Below, piece by piece: positions 25,032 to 31,123 of a stretch of DNA of 32,242 nucleotides. A model generated the notes under the pieces. That model did not search any database and was not told where the DNA came from. It worked only from the letters and a program-made list of their open reading frames with translations. A program made the position numbers and the translations under genes. The first letter of the stretch is position 1; the number at the start of each line of letters is the position of its first letter. The DNA is taken from positions 1 to 32,242 of IMG/VR virus record IMGVR_UViG_3300010400_000235; one strand, written 5' to 3'. This DNA is from a virus.

Positions 25032-25322
25032 ATGGCGCAGCTGACCGGACCAGAGCGCGCGTTTCTCGATGCGAACGTCGAGGGTAGCGTAAGCCGGCTC
25101 CTATCGGACGCTGACCGCCAGCGGTACAAATCGCTGCGCGCGAAGGTTGAGCTCGACCAGCAGGTCTATGGGCGGCTCGTGGCAGCCGCGAATAGGGCGG
25201 AGCCTCCGGACCAAGCAGACGTAGCGCTACTCAAGGCAACGCCTGGCGTGTGCAACCGCGTTGCGGATTGGCTGCTAGCGGACATCGCCGCCGGCAGAAC
25301 AGCGGCGCTGGCGGGGCGCTAG
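25032..25322 (+). CDS. Hypothetical small helical protein
   Basis: A 96-residue, mostly helical protein (AQLTGPERAFLDANVEGSVS; LLSDADRQRYKSLRAKVELD). One cysteine, no membrane segment. It begins 7 bases after the previous stop; TAATGT just upstream could act as a weak -10, but has no -35 partner. Its stop is one base before the GTG of the repeat protein. No family is recognised. Confidence 0.5.
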   Translation: MAQLTGPERAFLDANVEGSVSRLLSDADRQRYKSLRAKVELDQQVYGRLVAAANRAEPPDQADVALLKATPGVCNRVADWLLADIAAGRTAALAGR

Positions 25323-25323
25323 C

Positions 25324-26967
25324 GTGGCAACGTTCCAAGCGGGCGTCCAGGCCGCAACCGATGTAAATCCGCTCGATGCGACGGGGACGGTAAGCTGGCT
25401 TGCGGGTGACGCGGGCGTCGTTTGGATCAAGAACGAGGGCGGCGACCGCACGGTCACCTCGTTCCAGAAATCGACGGGCAGCCCGGCGAACGCGTTCACG
25501 TTCCCAGCGGTGAGCGGGCAAACCAAGCTCGTCCACTCGAATACCGACCTCGTTGGGCATTTCGGCTATCTGCTGAACGCGAGCACGGATGCTTCATGCA
25601 CGATGCGGCTAACGCTGAACACGGCGGCGAGCTTCGTCAAGTTTCTGATGATCCAGTTTCGCCCAGCCGCGGGCGAGACGTTTGCTTTCGATGTCGCGAA
25701 GATCGGCGAGGCGGTAAGCGGCACCTCGATCTCATCCGGTAACGTAACTACGACGGGTGACACGGTCTCGGTGGGCAGCTTCGGCGAGTACACTGGCACC
25801 ACAACGAGTTCTGAACAAATCAACGGCGTCGCCGCGACCGAGCCGATGACGCCGCTCGCAGACGGAACCGTCTGGTATCGCATTATTACCGGCACGTTCA
25901 CCGGCGCAGCGACGGCCACGATCGGCAGCTCGTCCGAGTGGCTGTGCGGCGTCCTTTCGCTCAAGATCATCCGTTCGGCGATTGCGGCCACGTTCGATCC
26001 GAAGCCGGTGCGTGGACCGCGCGTCTTGGGCGAGCCGTTCGGCGTCGTCCCTGTGCTGCTCGGGCAGGGCATCCTCGTCAGCTCGACTGTCGCGGCGAAC
26101 CCGCTCACGGTCGCAGCGACTCAGGACGGGCTGACGGGTGCGGCGACGATGACGGTAGCCAACCCGATCACCGCGACCGTCGCCGGAAGCCAGAGCGGCC
26201 TGACGGGCGCGGCCACCGTCACGGAGACGATTCCCTCTACGGTCGCGGGTGTGCAGCCCGGCCTGACAGGCGCAGCAACCGTCACGATCGCCAACCCGAT
26301 CACCCTGGCGGCGGACGGTGTACTCCCGTCGCTCGTCGGCGCAGCATCCGTCTCCGAGGCGATCCCATCGACCGTTGCAGCCACGCAGGACGGGCTGACC
26401 GGTGCTGCCACCGTCAGCGTCGCCGGGCCGATCACCTCGACCGTTGCTGGTGAGCAGGACGGCCTGACGGCAGCGGCCAGCGTGGATATCTCACTTCTCG
26501 GAACGACCATGACGGTCGCTGGGGTGCAGCCGGGTCTGACCGGGGAGGCCGCCATGGTGGAAACGCTTCCGGCCACCGTCGCAGCGACGCAGGACGGCCT
26601 GACGGCGGCGGCAACCATGACCGAAACGATTCCAGCGACCGTTGCTGGCGTTCAGCCTGGACTCGTCGTGGCGGCTTCGGTGAACACTGCTTTCGAGCCG
26701 GTGACGGCTACGGTGGCGGCCACCCAAGCCGGCCTGACCGGCGCCGCAACGATGTCCGAAGCGCTGGGGATGAGTGTCGCGGCCACCCAGGACGCCCTGG
26801 TTGGCGCCGGCTCGGTCTCCTCGGCAGCGCCCATCACACTGGCAATCAACGCGACCCAGCCCGGCCTGGTGGGCAACGCGTCCGTCTCCTCTGACGTTGC
26901 CGGCGGGGGCGGCGGCGCTACTTCCCGCGGTCGGCGCCGGTCACGCTTCAAACCTGGATGGGCGTAG
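25324..26967 (+). CDS. Repeat protein with twelve 21-24 residue repeats
   Basis: A 547-residue protein from a GTG. Residues 1-215 look like a jelly-roll or carbohydrate-binding-type domain (FTFPAVSGQTKLVHSNTDLV; SCTMRLTLNTAASFVKFLMI; SSEWLCGVLSLKI). Residues 262-527 are twelve tandem repeats of 21-24 residues with core T-V-A-x-T-Q-x-G-L-T-G-A-A-T-V, most separated by E-T-I-P-S or A-N-P-I-T linkers. A basic tail (TSRGRRRSRFKPGWA) ends it. A beta-solenoid or extended fibre shaft would fit. It is the last large gene of the late operon, where accessory tail or surface proteins are placed. The repeats and domain order are seen; structure and role are inferred. Confidence 0.75.
   Translation: MATFQAGVQAATDVNPLDATGTVSWLAGDAGVVWIKNEGGDRTVTSFQKSTGSPANAFTFPAVSGQTKLVHSNTDLVGHFGYLLNASTDASCTMRLTLNTAASFVKFLMIQFRPAAGETFAFDVAKIGEAVSGTSISSGNVTTTGDTVSVGSFGEYTGTTTSSEQINGVAATEPMTPLADGTVWYRIITGTFTGAATATIGSSSEWLCGVLSLKIIRSAIAATFDPKPVRGPRVLGEPFGVVPVLLGQGILVSSTVAANPLTVAATQDGLTGAATMTVANPITATVAGSQSGLTGAATVTETIPSTVAGVQPGLTGAATVTIANPITLAADGVLPSLVGAASVSEAIPSTVAATQDGLTGAATVSVAGPITSTVAGEQDGLTAAASVDISLLGTTMTVAGVQPGLTGEAAMVETLPATVAATQDGLTAAATMTETIPATVAGVQPGLVVAASVNTAFEPVTATVAATQAGLTGAATMSEALGMSVAATQDALVGAGSVSSAAPITLAINATQPGLVGNASVSSDVAGGGGGATSRGRRRSRFKPGWA
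26107..26904 (+). repeat. Coding tandem repeats, 12 units of 63-72 bases
   Basis: DNA encoding the repeat region of the preceding gene. Units are 63, 69 or 72 bases with drifting sequence; the best-kept words encode ATQDGLTGAAT and AGVQPGLTG. Unit length differences are multiples of three, so selection keeps the frame. This is a protein repeat, not CRISPR or iterons. Confidence 0.9.
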
Positions 26968-26973
26968 CGTTTT

Positions 26974-26994
26974 GGTGTACCGTGGCGGGATGAC
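26974..26994 (+). promoter_or_regulatory. -10/start cassette matching the first promoter
   Basis: TGTACC at 26976-26981 lies 8 bases before the ATG at 26990. Bases 26974-26994 match 801-821 at 18 of 21 positions. No good -35 is visible upstream. The shared cassette suggests a second leaderless-type start, or a conserved recognition element. Confidence 0.45.
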
Positions 26995-27313
26995 TCGATT
27001 CTCACGGTTGGCGCTCGGCGGAGTGATCGCGGCGATGGTTGGCGGGGCGGCCGGCGGCGCCTGCTCTGGGGCGTCACAGCTACCGGCCGACGAGCGGGTG
27101 CGACTGGAGCTGATTGCGCTGCGCGTCGCGTGTGCCCGATGCCGAGAAGACGTGAGGTGTGCCGAGCAGCCCGAGCTGGACGCCGTCTGCGACGCGTTCA
27201 CCCCGCCACCTCCAGTCATCACGAGCGGTGACAGCGGTCCGCCGCTGGACGCTTGGAGCGGCCCGGGCGAGGGCAACGGCGTCCGGTCGCTCGGGGGAGC
27301 TCCGGGGCGGTGA
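26990..27313 (+). CDS. Putative secreted lipoprotein (lysis-type candidate)
   Basis: A 107-residue protein from the ATG after the -10 cassette. Signal-like N-terminus: Arg near the start, then LALGGVIAAMVGGAAGGAC, with Cys25 as a possible lipid-modified residue. The lipobox (G-G-A-C) is imperfect because position -3 is Gly. A Cys-rich middle (VACARCREDVRCAEQ) follows, then Pro/Gly/Ser-rich C-terminus (TPPPPVITSGDSGPP). Small outer-membrane lipoproteins next to a membrane protein occur in phage lysis (o-spanin-like) and superinfection exclusion, but neither is proven. An upstream start at 26774 would lie inside the repeat gene and is rejected. GTGA overlap with the next gene. Confidence 0.5.
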   Translation: MTRFSRLALGGVIAAMVGGAAGGACSGASQLPADERVRLELIALRVACARCREDVRCAEQPELDAVCDAFTPPPPVITSGDSGPPLDAWSGPGEGNGVRSLGGAPGR

Positions 27314-27495
27314 AGTCTCCGCGCGACATCGCCAGGGACCGTCGCGAACGGAACAGAGCGCGCGGGCTTTGCATCTGCGGCCGTCCACCACTGTCCGGCC
27401 GAAAGCAGTGCGCCAGTTGCCGCGCGTCGATGTACTGGGCCGGGCGGCGGTATCTCGCGTCACTGCGGGATGACTTGACAACCCGACCGGGTTAG
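27310..27495 (+). CDS. Small zinc-finger-like basic protein
   Basis: A 61-residue protein from GTG, coupled to the lipoprotein gene. It is Arg-rich (DIARDRRERNRARG), then CICGRPPLSGRKQCASCR gives Cys pairs (C-x-C...C-x2-C) with the spacing of a small zinc finger, followed by MYWAGRRYLA. Similar short R-rich C-x-C-G-x-P-P proteins are seen in phages as possible nucleic-acid binders. Its place in a late cluster of small genes is unusual; the function is unknown. Confidence 0.5.
   Translation: MKSPRDIARDRRERNRARGLCICGRPPLSGRKQCASCRASMYWAGRRYLASLRDDLTTRPG
27475..27493. promoter_or_regulatory. TTGACA beside a 14-base palindrome
   Basis: TTGACA at 27475-27480 is an exact -35 consensus and is immediately followed by AACCCG-AC-CGGGTT (27480-27493), a perfect short inverted repeat. 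No -10 occurs at 16-18 bases; the nearest, AATGAT at 27502, would need a 21-base spacer. It may be an operator or hairpin rather than a promoter. Confidence 0.25.
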
Positions 27496-27513
27496 TGGCC
27501 GAATGATCTTGAT

Positions 27514-27846
27514 TTGGCACACGTAGACGCCAGAGCCGCCGAAGCCCGCATGCTCCGCGCCGTGCGTGCCGCGCTGATGCCGTTCGACACGGACTTGGCA
27601 GACCTCGAGAAGCGGGCCAAGGCGCACGACGATCGAGCCAAAGCCCACGAGGAGAACGACGTGAACCGTTTCCTCCAGCTGCATCATGGTATGGCCGACC
27701 TGGAGCACCGACTCGAATTCGTGCTCAACATGATCACCCTGATGCGTGACGACATGCACGAGGGCTTCCAGCGACTCGGGGCGCGCATCGAGAAGAAAGA
27801 CCCGAACGAGGTCACGCCGCCGAGACGTGGGCGGAATGGCCGCTAG
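27514..27846 (+). CDS. Coiled-coil protein
   Basis: A 110-residue protein; TTG at 27514 is the longest start, and ATG at 27550 is an alternative that keeps the main helix. Residues 13-95 are a charged helix rich in Ala, Asp, Lys and His (DLADLEKRAKAHDDRAKAHE; LQLHHGMADLEHRLEFVLNM), which is typical of coiled coils. The C-terminus is basic (RRGRNGR). It has no membrane segment. It overlaps the following membrane-protein gene by 11 bases, so both could act together. Function unknown. Confidence 0.5.
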   Translation: MAHVDARAAEARMLRAVRAALMPFDTDLADLEKRAKAHDDRAKAHEENDVNRFLQLHHGMADLEHRLEFVLNMITLMRDDMHEGFQRLGARIEKKDPNEVTPPRRGRNGR

Positions 27847-28117
27847 CGATCGTCAACTCGAGCTCGAGAAGCTGAAGGTACGCGCCGAGCTGAAGTCCGC
27901 CGACCTTGAGGAGGACACGGGTCTCATCGAGCGGGAAGCCCTGTCCCGCGCGCCCAAGTCGTCCAGTCAGCCGCCGCGCGCCAAGTTCGTCCTGGCGCTA
28001 CTGAACGCGAAGCCGTCGTGGCAGATGGTGATCATCATCCTGGCGACGCTGGGCGCACTGTTCGGCGGCGGGTTGCTCAGACCGGCTTTTGACCATCTGA
28101 TGGGATGGGGGAAGTAG
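27836..28117 (+). CDS. Coiled-coil plus single-span membrane protein (holin-like candidate)
   Basis: A 93-residue protein. Residues 1-40 are charged and helical (LELEKLKVRAELKSADLEED). Residues about 67-86 (WQMVIIILATLGALFGGGLL) are one transmembrane segment, followed by a short tail. The order coiled coil then terminal span is like XhlA-type lysis-associated proteins and some small phage membrane proteins, so a lysis role is possible, but no endolysin is recognised nearby. An upstream in-frame start at 27746 lies inside the coiled-coil gene and is not preferred. It is the last rightward gene and runs 41 bases into the opposing operon. Confidence 0.5.
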   Translation: MAASDRQLELEKLKVRAELKSADLEEDTGLIEREALSRAPKSSSQPPRAKFVLALLNAKPSWQMVIIILATLGALFGGGLLRPAFDHLMGWGK

Positions 28118-28841
28118 CGCGCGACGCGCTAGCCTCCAGCTCCGCCACCCGCGCCCTGAGGTGGTCGCGTTCTTCTTCTGCCTCCTCGAGGTTTTGGCGC
28201 AGCCCATCGACGAGCAAGTTCAGGCGAGCGATCGTCTCCCCCGCCTCCTTCGCCGCCGGAGCGGGACGGTCGCCCAACCCGAGTTTGACCAAGTCCTCCC
28301 ATGATGTTGCGCCGGCTTCCCAGTTCTTCTTGACCTCTGCGTCACCGCACCCGTCGAGCAGGCAGGACAGCGCGTACTCACAACGCGGCGAGCAGTGGCG
28401 AACGTCTGTCCAGACGAAGTGCGGCGCGTCGCCGGTGACGGGTCCGCGGCAGTAGTTGCACGTGATCGCCGCCTCCTCCCCCGCCGGAGCGGGCTTGGCG
28501 GGTTGCTCTCCGGTTCGCTTCTTTGCGCAGTGCGGACACCACACCGTTTCCTCCGCCCACCCGCCGCCACATGACGCGCAGATATACCTCGGCTCTCCCA
28601 CTGGCGCGTCGCGGAGGGATTCGAGCACATAGACTGCGTGAGCGACGCCGCCACGAGTTGCGCCGTTTCCGCCATGAAACAGCAGGCGCTCGTGCTCTTT
28701 CTTGAGCGCCTCGATCGCCCTCTCGATCCCCCGCCGCTCGCCTGCTTTCTCGGCTTTCGCTATGGCTTCGCGCTCAGCTTTTTCGCGTTGCGCGCGTAGC
28801 AGGTTGGCGATCGGGTGTTCGTCGGTCGGCGGGGTGGTCAT
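28077..28841 (-). CDS. Two zinc-ribbon motifs plus coiled coil
   Basis: A 254-residue leftward protein, start ATG in an ATGA overlap with the gene before. Residues 10-55 are charged helix. CASCGGGWAEETVWCPHC (88-105) has C-x2-C-x10-C-x2-C spacing. Cys128, Cys131, Cys150 and Cys154 form a second C-x2-C-x18-C-x3-C site. Residues 200-238 are a leucine-zipper-like coiled coil (RLNLLVDGLRQNLEEAEEER). It is the last gene of the leftward operon and overlaps the rightward operon end. A nucleic-acid-binding or protein-bridging factor is plausible; no family is recognised. Confidence 0.6.
   Translation of the reverse strand: MTTPPTDEHPIANLLRAQREKAEREAIAKAEKAGERRGIERAIEALKKEHERLLFHGGNGATRGGVAHAVYVLESLRDAPVGEPRYICASCGGGWAEETVWCPHCAKKRTGEQPAKPAPAGEEAAITCNYCRGPVTGDAPHFVWTDVRHCSPRCEYALSCLLDGCGDAEVKKNWEAGATSWEDLVKLGLGDRPAPAAKEAGETIARLNLLVDGLRQNLEEAEEERDHLRARVAELEASASRATSPIPSDGQKPV
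28115..28131. terminator. GC hairpin at operon collision point (weak)
   Basis: TAGCGCG, loop CGA, then CGCGCTA forms a perfect 7-base stem that includes the stop codon of the last rightward gene. No T run follows on either strand, so it is not a canonical intrinsic terminator. It could slow polymerase or mark the boundary between opposing operons. Confidence 0.25.
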
Positions 28842-29038
28842 GGCCACGTACTCACCGTACGCCAGTTTGCCGTTGCGCTCGATGTGACAGCGACCGCGCC
28901 GCACACGTGACACCACATCACGTGCTTCTCACTTGTCTCGACTGTGCTCTCTGTGATGTCGAACGAGACGTGCTCGCCAGCGTGGTCGCACCGGCTCTGA
29001 GCCCATCGAACGATTCGTGAGAATATCCATTTCATCAT
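28838..29038 (-). CDS. Small zinc-ribbon protein
   Basis: A 66-residue protein with ATGA overlaps on both sides. A helical N-terminus (MMKWIFSRIVRWAQSR) is followed by CDHAGEHVSFDITE and WCHVCGAV, giving a C-x-H and C-x2-C pair arrangement that suggests one zinc ribbon. The short length and tight coupling suggest an adaptor or regulator. I do not recognise a named family. A longer frame starting upstream at 29161 lies inside the neighbouring gene and is rejected. Confidence 0.6.
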   Translation of the reverse strand: MMKWIFSRIVRWAQSRCDHAGEHVSFDITESTVETSEKHVMWCHVCGAVAVTSSATANWRTVSTWP

Positions 29039-29649
29039 TTGCAAAGCTCCTCGTACTTCCACTTGTATTCCTTCAGCTCCGCGTTCTCCCGCTCCAGCTC
29101 GGCGATGCGCTCGGACAGCGTGGCCCCGTTCCGCTTCGCCGCTTCCAGCGAGTCGCGCCAAAAGTCCACGTCGCGCTCCATCTCCTCGTTGCGCCGCCCG
29201 GCTAGTCCGAGGTCACTCTCAAGCTCGACGATGCGCTCTTTCTGTTTGCGAAAGAAGAACCACAAGTCGCGTTCGTTCTCCACGCCGCTCGTCGATTGCA
29301 CGTCGATGAAGGCGTCCAGACCTGACTCGAGCAGAGCAATCCGCTCCCTCGCCTTTCGCAACTCTCGCACCGACGCGTCCCACTCCCCGCGCAGAACATC
29401 CACCATGTTGAAGGCCGTCAGCGGCGTGTCTAGCTGCTCACCCAATGCCGAGCGCAGGTTCGCGCAAACCTCGGCTTCGCGCTGTTGAGCCTTGAGCAGC
29501 TCGGCGGCGGTGGATTCGGCGTCCAAGGTGTAGGCGAGCATTCGCGGGATGCCGGCCACGCAATCATCGTCCCAATGGACCATGCCGGATTGTTGCACCA
29601 GTCTGCGCATCTCCTCGTGCGTCGGCGTCGGCGGGTCAGGGGTCGTCAA
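29035..29649 (-). CDS. Long coiled-coil protein
   Basis: A 204-residue protein; a TTG start in a TTGA overlap with the gene upstream is chosen. Residues 1-45 are mixed. Most of 45-204 is a charged helix with heptad-like spacing (LLKAQQREAEVCANLRSALG; RELRKARERIALLESGLDAF; LSERIAELERENAELKEYKW). It ends with ELCK and overlaps the start of the next gene. No enzymatic motif. A scaffold or oligomerising partner for the small zinc proteins around it is possible. Confidence 0.55.
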   Translation of the reverse strand: MTTPDPPTPTHEEMRRLVQQSGMVHWDDDCVAGIPRMLAYTLDAESTAAELLKAQQREAEVCANLRSALGEQLDTPLTAFNMVDVLRGEWDASVRELRKARERIALLESGLDAFIDVQSTSGVENERDLWFFFRKQKERIVELESDLGLAGRRNEEMERDVDFWRDSLEAAKRNGATLSERIAELERENAELKEYKWKYEELCK

Positions 29650-29870
29650 GATGGCTTCTCCTCGAACGTGAGACCGGTCCAGCGCAGGCCGGTTTGGTCG
29701 CCGATGCGCATGAGCATCTCCTCGCGCTCGGCTGGTGTCATGCGCGCGTTGCGAGCCTTGAGCCGCTCGGGTACGGGCATGGTTCCGTTGCACTCGGGAC
29801 ACGCGGCCTTGTCGGAACACGGGCACGCACCGAGCGGGCCTTCGATGCGAGGCTGGTCAGGGGTCGGCAT
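29646..29870 (-). CDS. Small Cys-cluster protein
   Basis: A 74-residue protein. The start is uncertain: ATG at 29870 has GGAG 9 bases upstream, while 29876 is an in-frame alternative. CPCSDKAACPEC near residues 15-26 forms a C-x-C...C-x2-C cluster, probably zinc. The remainder is helical (MTPAEREEMLMRIGD). It overlaps the previous gene by 14 bases and the next by 4. Function unknown. Confidence 0.5.
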   Translation of the reverse strand: MPTPDQPRIEGPLGACPCSDKAACPECNGTMPVPERLKARNARMTPAEREEMLMRIGDQTGLRWTGLTFEEKPS

Positions 29871-30486
29871 CTTCATTCTCTCCGTGCACCGGGCAAGGCG
29901 AGTCGCCCTCTTCCCAGTGGCATTTGCAGCCAATCGTTCGCTCCACGTCCGGGTCTGCGAACGCCGGGGCTGGCGAGAGGGCGGCGAGCATGTCTTGCCC
30001 GAACGCGACGATGGCGTTTTCCTGGTGCGAGTCGGCTCCTTTGTCGCGGGACTTTCGCAGCGCCGCGCCCAGTGCCGCCTCTATCTCCTTGCGCGTGAAC
30101 GACGGCGGCTGCCGATGAGCAATCCGCAACTGGTCAACATCGAAATCCCACTCGGAACGATCGCGTTCATCCTCCAGGCCGACGGTTGCCCCGGGGCCCT
30201 TGCCGCACCACTTCACGATGCCAGCGACGCGCGGCTTACCGTTCGGTAGCGACTCGACGTAGTCACCAGTTTTGAAGAGTGGCTGAGCATCCGCCGGGGC
30301 GGGCGAGAGGGGGACGTACTCAAGAATTCGTTCGCGACACCACGAGTTCACGGTCATGCGGTATGGCGCCTGCCAGTCCGTAGCTGGGCCACGGTCCAAC
30401 GTGCTCATAACTCGCGTTTCGATCCACTCACCCGGAGCGTCTGCGCCACGGGCATACTGCTCGACACGAACGAAAACAGGTGTCAC
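29857..30486 (-). CDS. SH3-barrel-like protein with Cys/His tail
   Basis: A 209-residue protein from a GTG in a GTGA overlap. The central segment TGDYVESLPNGKPRVAGIVK with WDFDVDQLRI looks like an SH3-like or KOW-type barrel. A helix follows (FTRKEIEAALGAALRKSRDK). The C-terminus CKCHWEEGDSPCPVHG is a possible zinc site (C-x-C-H...C-x2-H). Two Pro/Ala linkers (LSPAPA) occur. A nucleic-acid or protein interaction role is possible; no family is recognised. Confidence 0.55.
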   Translation of the reverse strand: MTPVFVRVEQYARGADAPGEWIETRVMSTLDRGPATDWQAPYRMTVNSWCRERILEYVPLSPAPADAQPLFKTGDYVESLPNGKPRVAGIVKWCGKGPGATVGLEDERDRSEWDFDVDQLRIAHRQPPSFTRKEIEAALGAALRKSRDKGADSHQENAIVAFGQDMLAALSPAPAFADPDVERTIGCKCHWEEGDSPCPVHGENEDADP

Positions 30487-30842
30487 TTCCGCCTCCCGCC
30501 CGCGCGCTTCTTCGGGGGCGTGACGGCTTTCGGGACCCGGCCGTCCGCCACGATCAATTCGAGCGCGTCGTGTAGCCGCTTGTTTTCGTACGCGCCACGG
30601 GCCAGCGGGGTTAGGCGCTGCTCCAGGTACGCGGCCACCTCAGCGCTCGTCGAGAGCGCGGCAATGAACGATGCACAGCTCACGGCGATGCTGTGCACCA
30701 TGCGAGGGCCGTATTCCGCGGACTCCTTGTCGCGCATGCGCTGGAGTTCTGTCCCGACCGCTCTCATTGATTTTTCGTGATTGCTGGTCGTGTGCTTCGT
30801 TGAGCTGCAGTGCCAGCATGGGGCGAAGGGCGAGCTGCTCAT
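30483..30842 (-). CDS. Small protein with N-terminal CWHC motif
   Basis: A 119-residue protein, start ATG in an ATGA overlap. SPFAPCWHCSSTKHTTSNH (residues 4-22) has a Cys pair and two His that could bind one metal. Residues 25-100 are helical (ASFIAALSTSAEVAAYLEQR). The C-terminus is very basic (PPKKRAGGRRK), suggesting nucleic-acid contact. Function unknown. Confidence 0.55.
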   Translation of the reverse strand: MSSSPFAPCWHCSSTKHTTSNHEKSMRAVGTELQRMRDKESAEYGPRMVHSIAVSCASFIAALSTSAEVAAYLEQRLTPLARGAYENKRLHDALELIVADGRVPKAVTPPKKRAGGRRK

Positions 30843-31123
30843 CGCCCGCCCGCCCCCTCGCTCGGCGCGTCGAGATTCGTGTCGTCGCTGCACGCCTCAA
30901 AGAACTCGGTGACAGCATTCATCGCGTGTTCGGTCGTCCACCATTCGCGATCGTGCTCACGAAGCCTGTTGCGCAACGGCTCTTGCTCTATGGTGACCGG
31001 ATGCTGCGCTTCCTGCTTGTGAAAGTAGTGGCGCAGCGCCGCGAGAACGCTACGGGCGGAGTCGCGCTCTTTCTCCGCCACGGTTGCCCGGGACTTCCAG
31101 TGTTCTAGGTCGAATTCGCTCAC
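30839..31123 (-). CDS. Hypothetical helical protein
   Basis: A 94-residue protein from a GTG in a GTGA overlap with the large upstream gene. Mostly charged helix (LEHWKSRATVAEKERDSARS; LRNRLREHDREWWTTEHAMN). One cysteine, no metal site. It resembles short accessory proteins common in phage leftward operons. No family is recognised. Confidence 0.5.
   Translation of the reverse strand: MSEFDLEHWKSRATVAEKERDSARSVLAALRHYFHKQEAQHPVTIEQEPLRNRLREHDREWWTTEHAMNAVTEFFEACSDDTNLDAPSEGAGGR

Noticed and set aside
26107-26904. CRISPR-like or iteron-like array
   Set aside because: Units are 63-72 bases, vary in sequence, keep the reading frame and encode a repeat protein; no constant repeats with unique spacers.
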